The notes under the pieces: generated by a model
What the model saw: only the letters and a program-made list of their open reading frames with translations
Database searches by the model: none
What the model was told of the DNA's origin: nothing
Shown: one piece after another, positions 33,775 to 41,331 of the stretch
How positions within the stretch are numbered: position 1 is the stretch's first letter
How the letters are laid out: each line of letters opens with the position of its first letter
Program-made: the position numbers and the translations under genes
NCBI GenBank assembly: GCA_041309605.1
Contig: JBFYZH010000089.1
Span: 1-41,331, forward strand
DNA from: JALOPX01 sp041309605
GTDB taxonomy: Bacteria; Krumholzibacteriota; Krumholzibacteriia; Krumholzibacteriales; Krumholzibacteriaceae
Direction: 5' to 3'
Length of the DNA: 41,331 bases

Positions 33775-35973
33775 CTATTTTTTTATCTTCACTCCTTCGG
33801 GCACGATGGTCGGTAACGGATCCTCCTCGTGGTATCTTATGAAATAGAGGACTCCCTCCTCGTTGCTTGCATATAACCCGCTGTTGCCCGACGGCTGATC
33901 GGATATGGTAAGTATCAGGTTTGCCCCTTCTGTTGAATCAGAAACGTAATAATCGGAGTTCGGAGTCATGTCGGCCACATATCCGACAATCGCGGAAGTA
34001 TAGTATTCCACGGTCAGAGTCATCGTGCCTGCCGAGGGTGTATCGCCCTCCGGATCGTTGCTGAAAGCCACCAGGTAATCCAATCCTGAAGCCGTGCTGG
34101 TAAAGGCCCCGGCTGCCAGCAGACCGCCCGCCACCGTCACTCCCCGCGCCTGAAATCCCGCCTGCGGCTCGGAGACCTTTAAAAGATGGACAAATGTCTT
34201 CGTGTTCTGAAAAGCGGCCGTCGATACTCGTATGAGGGGAATTCCGCTGGTTTCCAGCGAAGTCACGGTTCCCGGTGGATAAGCGGTATATATCCCGAGC
34301 TCGGCGTTACCGTTCGAGGATACATATTTGCTTCCGGACGGCACCGCCTGGTTATGCAGGTATATCTGGAAAGTCTTGTCCTGATCGAAGGATGTCCCGC
34401 GATCCATTATCGCCAGCACCCCTTCCTCCTTGATGAGGAAGAACTCGCGTTCCTTGTGGATCACCGAATTGTTTCTGTAATCGGGTTGCGCGAGATACGG
34501 TCCGCTTATATCGGCGGCGAAGTACAGATACTCCGGTTCAGACTTGAAATGTTCAACCGCCGATTTTCCCCAGTAAAGCTTTCCATTGGCGTAGTCGCCC
34601 GGATTCGAGGGTATTATCAGGCAGTTATGATCCGAATCGCCATGCATCATCGTCTCGCCGGTTTCGATCGCCTTGTCCGTGGCAAGGAAACCTTCCTTGA
34701 ATATCATGAATCCGCCGAGGCCGTTATGCGCATGGTCGGTATTCAGAACGCCGGCCTTGAATGCCATCCAGGTATCGTTCTGCCCCCATCCGCTTCTCCA
34801 GAAGACAGTCTGTATACCGTCGAGAACATAATGGTCCGGAATACGCCCGCTATAATCGAGAGGCTCCAGCAGATCGTCGTACCATAAAAACTCTTTGTAT
34901 AGTTTGACGGCCTCCCTCATGTTGGATGTTATCGTATTCAGCCAGTGCTGGCCGTATCTTTTTGTGTCGCCTTCAGCCATGGCTACCGCAAACAAGTACG
35001 TAGTCCTGAACGGGTCCCCTATCTCGCCTTTGGCGCCGTCGCCATCGGAGTACAAACGCGCGCCATCGGGGCAGGTCCCGTAGATAACGGCATAGATCGC
35101 TTCGTTATAATATGTGAAAAAAGGATCGGGATAGTCAACACCTTCGGCATCCTTGACGGCGATAATCGAAGAACAGAGCCACCTTGTATTCAGGGCTCCA
35201 TAACTCGTACCCTCGTTCCAGAATCCCCCCTTCGCACGCCCTGTAGTATTGCCTGAAATGGCCCAGGCGACCTCTTCTCCCCGCGAGTACTTGACGGCTT
35301 CCGTTATCATAGTCTTGGCGACGGCAAGATAGGCGGGAGCATTTTCATTATGTCCGTAAATTGCGTAGGCCGTAGTGGTAAGCGCCCACATATAACCGAA
35401 GTAGTAATTGTTCGAGGGATCGTGCCATGCCCACGGCTCGGCTTTTATAAGCATATCCGCCCAGGTATCAAGCTGACCTATGAACCTGTCCCTCTGGGAC
35501 TGGCTCATCCAGTCGTAACACCAGTCCAGTACCAGCGCGACGTGGGGCACCAGATAGCGGGTGGTATACCAATTGTCGTAGCTGATCCAGGTGTCGAGAT
35601 TCAAATCGTAACCTGAATAGGGGTGGTCGAAAGCATACTCGATTATCTCCACCGCCCTCCTGGCATAGGAGACGTCACCGTTTGCCTGGTAGAGTATCGC
35701 GTAATTCAATGCGCGCGCAAGTTCAGAGGCTCTTGCCGTAACGTAAGGGCTCACATCGTCGTTTATGTGGGTTGCGCACCAGTTCCTGATATAATTCGCG
35801 TTATAGGTATTCCTCGCAAGACGGTCCTGGAGAACCGCGATACGTTCATCCGTCAGCCAGATTCGCGGATGCTCCGTCTTCACCTGCGCGAAGGCTCCAT
35901 GGGTCAGGACGGATGAAAGCAGAGAGACCGATAATAGACACAGATTTATTCTTTTCATAAGTCGGATATTCAT
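33775..35973 (-). CDS. Heparinase II/III-like polysaccharide lyase, secreted
   Basis: 732 aa. AAGGG six bases before ATG 35973. Signal peptide: MKRINLCLLSVSLLSSVLTHGAFA, cleaved before QVKTEHPRIW. An alpha/alpha toroid fills about 30-330 (HPRIWLTDERIAVLQDRL, YARRAVEIIEYAF, WTTRYL-like helices), then WRSGWGQNDTWMAFKAGVLNTDHAHNGLGGFMIFKEG, the conserved Tyr/His lyase region, followed by the C-terminal beta-sandwich. Predicted to cleave uronic-acid polysaccharide in periplasm or outside, perhaps trimming the EPS made here. First member of a run with GT4 and ATP-grasp genes. Confidence 0.85.
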   Translation of the reverse strand: MNIRLMKRINLCLLSVSLLSSVLTHGAFAQVKTEHPRIWLTDERIAVLQDRLARNTYNANYIRNWCATHINDDVSPYVTARASELARALNYAILYQANGDVSYARRAVEIIEYAFDHPYSGYDLNLDTWISYDNWYTTRYLVPHVALVLDWCYDWMSQSQRDRFIGQLDTWADMLIKAEPWAWHDPSNNYYFGYMWALTTTAYAIYGHNENAPAYLAVAKTMITEAVKYSRGEEVAWAISGNTTGRAKGGFWNEGTSYGALNTRWLCSSIIAVKDAEGVDYPDPFFTYYNEAIYAVIYGTCPDGARLYSDGDGAKGEIGDPFRTTYLFAVAMAEGDTKRYGQHWLNTITSNMREAVKLYKEFLWYDDLLEPLDYSGRIPDHYVLDGIQTVFWRSGWGQNDTWMAFKAGVLNTDHAHNGLGGFMIFKEGFLATDKAIETGETMMHGDSDHNCLIIPSNPGDYANGKLYWGKSAVEHFKSEPEYLYFAADISGPYLAQPDYRNNSVIHKEREFFLIKEEGVLAIMDRGTSFDQDKTFQIYLHNQAVPSGSKYVSSNGNAELGIYTAYPPGTVTSLETSGIPLIRVSTAAFQNTKTFVHLLKVSEPQAGFQARGVTVAGGLLAAGAFTSTASGLDYLVAFSNDPEGDTPSAGTMTLTVEYYTSAIVGYVADMTPNSDYYVSDSTEGANLILTISDQPSGNSGLYASNEEGVLYFIRYHEEDPLPTIVPEGVKIKK

Positions 35974-36097
35974 TGCAGCCCTTTCTGAAAGAAAATTATC
36001 TGCCTGTAATTAATTCTTCAAACCACAACGCAATCGTAAAGTGTAGAGCAAGATTCATGCAAAAGCCATCAAATTCCCTGGCACGGAAGCAATAACG

Positions 36098-37300
36098 TCA
36101 ACCGTGCCGTTCCGGTTGTTCCAGAAAATGGAGGATCGTTTCCCCGTGCCTCTCATAGGTATACCTGGAACGGCAGATATCCTTCAATAATTTTCCCCTT
36201 TCGGGCCAGCTGTTACGGCTTTCAAGTATCCTCTCCACTGCAGCTTTGAGCGACTCCGGCGATTTTGCATCGAAAAGGTAGTCACCCTGTACTTCGCCGA
36301 GGACGGAAACCACCGGTTCCTGGGCGGGAGCGAGAACCGGTTTGCCGAATCCCATATATTCGAAAAGTTTGATAGGCGAACGGTACTCGTTGGTATGGGG
36401 GATCGTCCCGATATCCATCGCGTCGATGTAATCGCCGATTTCCCTGTTCGGTATTATGCCCGTTATTACAAGCCTGTCGCTGAAGCCGGCCCTGCGCGCA
36501 ATTTCCTCGAGCGTGCCGCGCCCCGGCCCGTCGCCGACGAGAAAGAGTACCGCTTCCGGTCTCTCCCGGACCGCGTCAATGAATGCCGAGAGAAACCATT
36601 CAAGGGCATGCCAACTGGAAACATGAAGAAAAAATCCCGCGAATCCGAAAACGACCTTATCCTCGATCCGGTATTTTTTCCGCAAGGACCGGCCTTTATA
36701 TTCGCGACCGAATATATCCGCCGTCACGCCGTTTGGCACAACGATTATTTTTGCCGGGTCGACGTCCGGATAATTCTTCATTATCGTATCCTTCAGGAAC
36801 GTGGATACGACGCTTACGACCGTCGCGTTTCTAAAAAGCGATCTCTCGCACCTTCTGGCAAGACCGGTCAGGTGGTTTCTCCGCACCCTTTCGATCCCGG
36901 CAAGCTCGTTGACCTCCACGATCAGCGGAATGCCCGTTTTCCTTGCGACGATTCCCGAAGCATAAGAAAAGAAAAAATGTCTCTCGTAGATGAAATCGTA
37001 AGATTGTCTTTCGGCAGCGCCTTTAATACGCCTCAACGCCCAAATGTTGTAAGAGAATTCCATGAAGGAGAAAACGGGGCCGGGTATCAGAGGGACGATA
37101 AGCTCGACCAGGGATTTTCGCTTTTGCCTGTCGTACGGATTGTCGCCCGCCCTGTTTGTCGGGTCCCCCTCACCCAGGAGCCATATGAAATCGACTTCGA
37201 ACCCGGCATTCCTGAAAGCGGAGACCATCCCCCGGATATGAACGCCTTCGGAACCTGTACCCTGTGTCCTCAGATGATATAGGATTCTTTTATTCTTCAT
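36098..37300 (-). CDS. Glycosyltransferase family 4
   Basis: 400 aa from ATG 37300 (a TTG at 37315 is in frame). GT-B fold: ILYHLRTQGTGSEGVHIRGMVSAF, RNATVVSVVSTFLKDTIMK, IVVPNGVTADIF, FGFAGFFLHVSSWHALEWFL, LFLVGDGPGRGTLE, and EYRSPIKLFEYMGFGKPVLAP. EPS glycan assembly. 124 bases before the heparinase-like gene, so the minus-strand block 37300-31481 may be one operon. A sigma-70-like promoter lies at 37363-37391. Confidence 0.92.
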   Translation of the reverse strand: MKNKRILYHLRTQGTGSEGVHIRGMVSAFRNAGFEVDFIWLLGEGDPTNRAGDNPYDRQKRKSLVELIVPLIPGPVFSFMEFSYNIWALRRIKGAAERQSYDFIYERHFFFSYASGIVARKTGIPLIVEVNELAGIERVRRNHLTGLARRCERSLFRNATVVSVVSTFLKDTIMKNYPDVDPAKIIVVPNGVTADIFGREYKGRSLRKKYRIEDKVVFGFAGFFLHVSSWHALEWFLSAFIDAVRERPEAVLFLVGDGPGRGTLEEIARRAGFSDRLVITGIIPNREIGDYIDAMDIGTIPHTNEYRSPIKLFEYMGFGKPVLAPAQEPVVSVLGEVQGDYLFDAKSPESLKAAVERILESRNSWPERGKLLKDICRSRYTYERHGETILHFLEQPERHG

Positions 37301-37362
37301 CCCGGATTCCGGCAATGGGCCAGTTAAACGTGGATGTAACGAATCTATTTCCTCGCTAACTG

Positions 37363-37391
37363 TTTATACGCCTAACAGATATTACTCGCAA
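37363..37391 (-). promoter_or_regulatory. Sigma-70-like promoter for the GT4-heparinase block
   Basis: Minus strand: -35 TTGCGA (37391-37386), 17-base spacer, -10 TATAAA (37368-37363). Transcription near 37356. An inverted repeat CTGTT/AACAG (37360-37378) overlaps the -10 and could be an operator. Confidence 0.5.
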
Positions 37392-37428
37392 CCTCTTTTT
37401 GTCGCTTTTTTCGTGCATCCCCGTCTAT

Positions 37429-37445
37429 TTGGTATTTTATTTGCA
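37429..37445 (+). promoter_or_regulatory. Sigma-54 promoter candidate for the twin hydrolase
   Basis: TTGGTATTTTATTTGCA: TTGG and TTGCA with GG (37431-37432) and GC (37443-37444) 10 bases apart. Transcription near 37456, about 50 bases before the ATG at 37507. The divergent GT4 promoter lies 40 bases away. Confidence 0.55.
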
Positions 37446-37506
37446 TTAATTACTTTCATCATATAGGCTTGCAATCAAGCAAGAAGATATCGATGCGAAA
37501 TGGACG

Positions 37507-39447
37507 ATGATGATCACGGAAGACTTCTTTTTTTTCAGAACAGGCGACAGGCCGCTTTTCGGCGCCTTGTACACTCCCGCTGACGGGAGATGCAAACGTG
37601 CTCTGGTCATTTCCGATTCATTATTCGAGGAAAAATTATGGAGCGAGCGCGTACATGCCAACCTCGGCCGATACCTCGCCGAACGGGGCATCGCAGTTCT
37701 ATCGTTCGATTATTACGGGTACGGCAACAGCCCCGGAGAAAGTTCGGAAGTAGATCTGACCACTCTGGAAAAAGATCTCGACAGCGCATGCGACGTGATG
37801 AGCAATATGGGCGCTGGGTCAATGGCAATACTGGGCGTTCGATGGGGAGCCGCCGTCGCCTGCAGAGTGGCGAACAAACGCGGCGACATAGACCGTCTCT
37901 TTCTCGTCGAACCGGTTGAAAACTGGAAAACAACCTTATTGCAGGCTCTCAGGGCCAATCTTGCCGGACAGTACGCCATCTTTAAAAAGACGGTCATTAC
38001 CCGGGACGAGATCATCAGGGAACTGATCGAAAATGGGAAAGCGATCCGCTCCGGTTATGTGATGAACAATGTCGACGGGTATTTCATATCAAAATCCTTC
38101 TTCGAACAATCATCGTCGGCCGTACTCCCCGTGAAATTGAAGGATACGGTGGACTCAGTCCACATCTTCAGGTTGAAGGATTGCGAAAAAGTCACCGAAC
38201 CCGCCACAGACGGACTTGCCGGAGCTTTCAGCGCGCTTGGAACCGATTGCACCGCCGTCACGATCCACTCTCAGCAAAACTACTGGGAGTACACCAGGAT
38301 TTTTACTTCCACCGCTACGGATATGTACTCGGAGATCGCATCCGTACTTGCCTGCGCGGAAGACGGAATTGACGAGTGGTTCTGCCGGGATATCGAAAAA
38401 GCGGACATATCCCCGACGATACAAAACGGAGATATATCGGAAACTTCCGTTGCGTTCCGGAATGAAAAAGGGCTGACCCTTGACGGTGTTCTCTATATAC
38501 CGCGTCCATCGATCGCAAAAAAAACGGGGCTGGTCTTCTCTCATGGCGGGCTCATAGGCATAAACGGAGCTTTCAGATTCAATACCAGAGCTGCGCGCCG
38601 CTTCGCATCGATCGGTTACCCGTGCTTTTCTTTCGACAATCACGGGCTCGGCAGGGGCCAGGGACTGATTGACAAGATAGACCGGAGGGCACTTTTCCGG
38701 ATGATACAGGACGGATTGTTCGCCGGGGACGTTTTAAGAGCTGTCGATTTTTTCCGTGAAAACGCCGGTTGCTTGAATGTCGGCCTTTTCGGTGTCTGCG
38801 GGGGATCGATAACGAACATCATAGCTCATTCCCGTTCGAGCAAAATCGATTTCTCGGTGCTCTTGAGCATGCCTGTCATGCTTACTTTTCTTTCGGACAA
38901 CAAGAACCAGAAAATGACGGCCGGCTATGCGCGCTTTTATCTGGGGCTGTATCTGAGAAGAATCTTCAATTTCCGCAGCTGGCTTCGTTTCGTCACGTTC
39001 AAGAGCGATTACACGGCCATATTCAATTCACTGTCCGTTCTTGCGGCCGACAGGTATTCGAAAATGAAAAAACTGTTCGCGGCGGGCGGAAAGAAAATGT
39101 CGGGCAGAATGCCCGCCAATTCCTGCAATCAACCGAAAAAGAGAATTGAAACGATCTCCCCCGTCACGATGAGCAGCACCTATATCAACCCGGAATTCAT
39201 CAATTCCTACCTCAATATCGTTAAAAAGGAAGAGAGGATGCTTTTCATTTTCGGGGAGAACGACAATTTCAAATGGGAATTCAACAGCTCCTTTGTCGAG
39301 AAGATGCCCGCCGAGTTCGAGGCGGGCGGAAATCTGGTCGATATCATCGAGATCGAGCATGCCAATCACATGTATACTCTTCCCAACTGGCAGGATAAAA
39401 TCATGGGGAAAACCGCGGACTGGATCGATAAAATCGGTTATAAATGA
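37507..39447 (+). CDS. Two-domain alpha/beta hydrolase, exosortase-A-hydrolase-like
   Basis: 646 aa; two alpha/beta hydrolase domains in one chain. Domain 1 (about 5-280) has SFDYYGYGNSPGES and a nucleophile elbow G110-V-R112-W-G114: Arg replaces Ser, so it is probably not a serine hydrolase. Domain 2 (about 312-646) has VFSHGG, SFDNHGLGRGQG, the elbow G428-V-C430-G-G432 with Cys in the nucleophile slot, an Asp candidate in FGENDN and a His in HANHMYT. Exosortase-A loci carry separate hydrolases with such R and C elbows; here they seem fused. Substrate unknown. ATG at 37507 or 37510. Confidence 0.82.
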   Translation: MMITEDFFFFRTGDRPLFGALYTPADGRCKRALVISDSLFEEKLWSERVHANLGRYLAERGIAVLSFDYYGYGNSPGESSEVDLTTLEKDLDSACDVMSNMGAGSMAILGVRWGAAVACRVANKRGDIDRLFLVEPVENWKTTLLQALRANLAGQYAIFKKTVITRDEIIRELIENGKAIRSGYVMNNVDGYFISKSFFEQSSSAVLPVKLKDTVDSVHIFRLKDCEKVTEPATDGLAGAFSALGTDCTAVTIHSQQNYWEYTRIFTSTATDMYSEIASVLACAEDGIDEWFCRDIEKADISPTIQNGDISETSVAFRNEKGLTLDGVLYIPRPSIAKKTGLVFSHGGLIGINGAFRFNTRAARRFASIGYPCFSFDNHGLGRGQGLIDKIDRRALFRMIQDGLFAGDVLRAVDFFRENAGCLNVGLFGVCGGSITNIIAHSRSSKIDFSVLLSMPVMLTFLSDNKNQKMTAGYARFYLGLYLRRIFNFRSWLRFVTFKSDYTAIFNSLSVLAADRYSKMKKLFAAGGKKMSGRMPANSCNQPKKRIETISPVTMSSTYINPEFINSYLNIVKKEERMLFIFGENDNFKWEFNSSFVEKMPAEFEAGGNLVDIIEIEHANHMYTLPNWQDKIMGKTADWIDKIGYK

Positions 39448-39524
39448 ACCGTGCCGGCTCGATTTCGCTCCATGCCATTCTCAATATCGGCCCGGCTCGA
39501 AGCCTCCTGGGACGGTTGCCCTCT

Positions 39525-40904
39525 TCACTTCCTCCCGTCCCTTTCGGATATGAGGAAGTTCATCTTGCCCCTGCCTCCAAGCGGGATATCCTCCACGAAC
39601 TTCACGGTCAAGGTTATGCCGTGCAAGGCCATCTCCGAGAAAGATTTCAGGGCCTTCTCCCTGACCTCTTCGAGACCGACCTTCCCGTCGGGTACGATCC
39701 TCATCTCGTACCGGTCATCCGATTTTTCCACGAACTGGTACCGGAATACCCCCTCCACTCCGTACAGGTTCCATTGGAGATACTTCCAGTGCCATTCGTG
39801 CCCGTCAGGAGCCTTGATGTTCCGGAGTTCCTTTCCAAGAACCGTTTCGAACATAGGGAAAGTCCTTCCGCAACCGCATCTCCTGTCGCTCATCACCGCC
39901 TTGTCGTCGGTGTGATAGCGTACGAGCGGCATGGCGTAGTTCATCAGGTCGGTGACCACGACCTCACCTTCCTCGTTCATGACCGGAACGTCCCCGGCGT
40001 TCACTGTCTCGACCCACAGGGTATCGAAATTGATATGCTGCCCGTCATGCTTTTCGCATTCACAGGAGATGTTCGTAAGCTCGCTGGTTCCGTACCGGTT
40101 GTATACCGGGCACCTGAACGCCGATTCGATCTTTTCCTTCTGGAATTCGAACAGCCTTTCCGCCCCCGTTACGATCCCGTTCAGACGGGGAGGCTCGATC
40201 CCGTCCTTCTCGATGATTTCCGCGAGAAGATAGACCGGATAGACATACGACTCGATATACCTCGCGCCGTAACGTTTGATTTTGCTGAGATATCCCCTCA
40301 GCACGTCCTCTTTCAGGTCGATGGAGGGGAGAAAACGGTAATTCTGAAAATTCCAGTAAAGCTGCTGCTTCATCCTGGCCATGGAGCCGAGATTCGCCTT
40401 CTGCCCCCAGATCATCGCGGATGGAGTACCCGGTTTTTTCCCGATCCAGTCCTCCGACCTCATCTTGATGGCCATTCTCAGGCACCATGTATCCAGAGTC
40501 TTGTAAAGGTCGGTGGGAACCCCCGTGGATCCGCTCGTCCAATTGCGCACCAGATCCTCTTTCCGGTAATCGTCGGAGATGAATTCGTCCTGCTTCTCAC
40601 GGAGGATTTCCTTGGTTACCGATATTCCCTTGTCGGCCAGGATCCTTATATCATCTATCCCCGCCGAAACATCCAGCCCCTTCTCCCTGAAGAGATCCCT
40701 GTAGAACGGCACGCGCGTCCCGCAATACTCGATCAGCAGCCTGAGCCTTTTTCTCCTCAACTTTTCCAGTTCGTCCGCGCCCGCCCGGGGCAGGGACGAG
40801 ATCTCCCTGTAATATCTCCAGGTTTTCCTTCGCCTCAGCACTGAATCGTAGAAAGGAAAAACGAGATTTCTGTATACCGGCCCGTACAACTCGGTAAAAA
40901 TCAT
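39525..40904 (-). CDS. PaaK/CapK-like adenylate-forming ligase
   Basis: 459 aa from ATG 40904, with GGAAGGATC six bases upstream; the upstream in-frame start at 40961 would add a poorly conserved tail. ANL-type: NWTSGSTGVPTDLYKT (ATP loop), NRYGTSELTNISCECEK, PLVRYHTDDKAVMSDRRCGCGRTFP with FeS or zinc-like Cys (C-x-C), and a C-terminal GGRGKMNFLIS near the lysine. CapK-like proteins occur in capsule loci and activate an aryl or acyl acid; substrate unknown. Convergent with the twin hydrolase (77-base gap). Own promoter at 40950-40978. Confidence 0.9.
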   Translation of the reverse strand: MIFTELYGPVYRNLVFPFYDSVLRRRKTWRYYREISSLPRAGADELEKLRRKRLRLLIEYCGTRVPFYRDLFREKGLDVSAGIDDIRILADKGISVTKEILREKQDEFISDDYRKEDLVRNWTSGSTGVPTDLYKTLDTWCLRMAIKMRSEDWIGKKPGTPSAMIWGQKANLGSMARMKQQLYWNFQNYRFLPSIDLKEDVLRGYLSKIKRYGARYIESYVYPVYLLAEIIEKDGIEPPRLNGIVTGAERLFEFQKEKIESAFRCPVYNRYGTSELTNISCECEKHDGQHINFDTLWVETVNAGDVPVMNEEGEVVVTDLMNYAMPLVRYHTDDKAVMSDRRCGCGRTFPMFETVLGKELRNIKAPDGHEWHWKYLQWNLYGVEGVFRYQFVEKSDDRYEMRIVPDGKVGLEEVREKALKSFSEMALHGITLTVKFVEDIPLGGRGKMNFLISERDGRK

Positions 40905-40949
40905 TGCTGGATCCTTCCATAAAACGTATTCAAAGCCTGACGAACAAAA

Positions 40950-40978
40950 AGTATTCCCCATAATCCGTTTACTTTCAA
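40950..40978 (-). promoter_or_regulatory. Sigma-70-like promoter for the CapK-like gene
   Basis: Minus strand: -35 TTGAAA (40978-40973), 17-base spacer, -10 AATACT (40955-40950). Transcription near 40943. The -35 lies inside a perfect inverted repeat. Confidence 0.45.
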
Positions 40979-40983
40979 GTAAA
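40968..40983. repeat. Inverted repeat TTTACTT-TC-AAGTAAA
   Basis: Perfect 7-base arms (40968-40974 and 40977-40983) with a 2-base centre. It covers the -35 of the CapK-like promoter and lies about 75 bases upstream of the sigma-54 site at 41058, where an activator-binding site would sit. Candidate operator; inference. Confidence 0.45.
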
Positions 40984-41057
40984 AGATATCACGCGCGGAT
41001 TTCGATTTGCGGCGCGAAACGTACGTAAGCCCGGCCGGTTCCGAATGAACGCCTTTA

Positions 41058-41073
41058 TGGCATGCATGTTGCG
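41058..41073 (+). promoter_or_regulatory. Sigma-54 promoter candidate for the truncated secreted-protein gene
   Basis: TGGCATGCATGTTGCG: TGGCA, G at the seventh position and TTGC match; GG (41059-41060) and GC (41071-41072) are 10 bases apart. Transcription near 41084, about 108 bases before ATG 41192. Confidence 0.55.
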
Positions 41074-41120
41074 AAAAAAGACGGATGTACACCGGCAGGA
41101 CACGCCGAGATCAAAGAAGA

Positions 41121-41152
41121 AACGACGGGAAACGACGGGAAACCCGATCGGG
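41121..41152. repeat. Tandem repeat and palindrome in the leader
   Basis: AACGACGGGA occurs twice in tandem (41121-41140), followed by the perfect palindrome CCCGATCGGG (41143-41152) and an A-run. It lies between the sigma-54 start and the ribosome binding site of the next gene. Could be a regulatory leader structure; not a terminator, since no T-run follows. Confidence 0.35.
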
Positions 41153-41191
41153 AAAAAAAGCGTTGCCAGTCTCGCAGAAAAGGTACATCAT

Positions 41192-41331
41192 ATGTCAATC
41201 GCAGGAACGGAAAAAATGAAAACGGACTTTCTCAAATGCCTTTCCGGAAAAAAATCACGAAGTACGATTGTCTCCATTTTCCTGCTGGCGCTTCTTGCGC
41301 CGGCGGTTCGCGCCGGAGACGGTCCGGGGAC
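41192..41331 (+). CDS. Secreted protein, 5' end only (cut by window edge)
   Basis: 46 codons are visible and still open at the edge. ATG 41192 has AAAGG eight bases upstream; an ATG at 41216 with GGAACGG is the alternative. The sequence has a basic stretch (KKSRS), a hydrophobic core IFLLALLAPAVRA, then GDGPG: a signal peptide cleaved after ARA-type residues. The mature protein is outside the window; a polysaccharide export protein would fit the locus but is a guess. Under a sigma-54-like promoter. Confidence 0.7.
   Translation, partial: MSIAGTEKMKTDFLKCLSGKKSRSTIVSIFLLALLAPAVRAGDGPG

Noticed and set aside
36090..36107. Sigma-54-like GG...GC on the minus strand before the heparinase-like gene
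   Set aside because: Spacing is 11 bases rather than 10, which sigma-54 does not tolerate well.
39444..40844. 466-codon plus-strand frame opposite the CapK-like gene
   Set aside because: Antisense shadow; the minus strand encodes the ANL ligase motifs.

Overview
This looks like a chromosomal window from a free-living, moderately GC-rich Gram-negative bacterium. The diderm signs are a C-terminal-Phe beta-barrel protein, a Wzx-type flippase, a TatC and several secreted proteins. I cannot place the species. An ArgRS without the HIGH histidines, a secreted protein ending in a FlgD/T9SS-like sorting module, and the mix of house-keeping genes suggest an FCB-type or other candidate-phylum bacterium (Gemmatimonadota or Krumholzibacteriota-like). 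That placement is inference only.

Left part, about 1-13.9 kb, all on the minus strand, is mostly house-keeping. Read in the direction of transcription it holds: a low-molecular-weight phosphatase, ilvE, rpiB, glyA, a dCMP deaminase, nrdR, a secreted protein, tatC, a polyprenyl diphosphate synthase, an AmrS-type radical SAM enzyme, rsfS, argS, a PfkB sugar kinase, a conserved hypothetical, and a membrane HD-GYP phosphodiesterase. Many of these start at TTG or at an internal codon chosen by its Shine-Dalgarno sequence.

Middle part, 14.1-17.5 kb, plus strand: a cupin, an outer-membrane barrel, a geranylgeranyl-reductase-like flavoprotein, a small ferredoxin and a glyoxalase-II-like metallohydrolase.

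Right part, 17.6-41.3 kb, is an exopolysaccharide locus. A six-gene plus-strand operon encodes an acyl carrier protein, an AMP-forming acyl ligase, a NAD-synthase-like ATP pyrophosphatase, an N-acetyl-sugar-amidotransferase-like ATP pyrophosphatase, an O-antigen-ligase-like membrane protein and a polysaccharide-deacetylase-like protein with a CTG start. It is followed by glycosyltransferases (one GT2, three GT4), a hexapeptide acyltransferase, a flippase, a DUF362 protein, an ATP-grasp enzyme, a heparinase II/III-like lyase, a two-domain alpha/beta hydrolase with non-serine nucleophile elbows, a PaaK/CapK-like adenylate ligase, and the first 46 codons of a secreted protein cut by the window edge. 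The ligase, ACP, ligase-like membrane protein and twin hydrolases resemble parts of exosortase-A (PEP-CTERM/EPS) loci, but no exosortase or PEP-CTERM protein is in view.

Regulation: I found five sigma-54 (-24/-12) promoter-like sites by eye. They sit upstream and in the correct orientation of the HD-GYP gene, the ACP operon, the DUF362 gene, the twin hydrolase and the truncated secreted protein. This suggests one sigma-54 regulon linking a c-di-GMP phosphodiesterase to the polysaccharide locus. Several sigma-70-like promoters were also found. No tRNA, rRNA, CRISPR array, insertion sequence or convincing Rho-independent terminator was seen.
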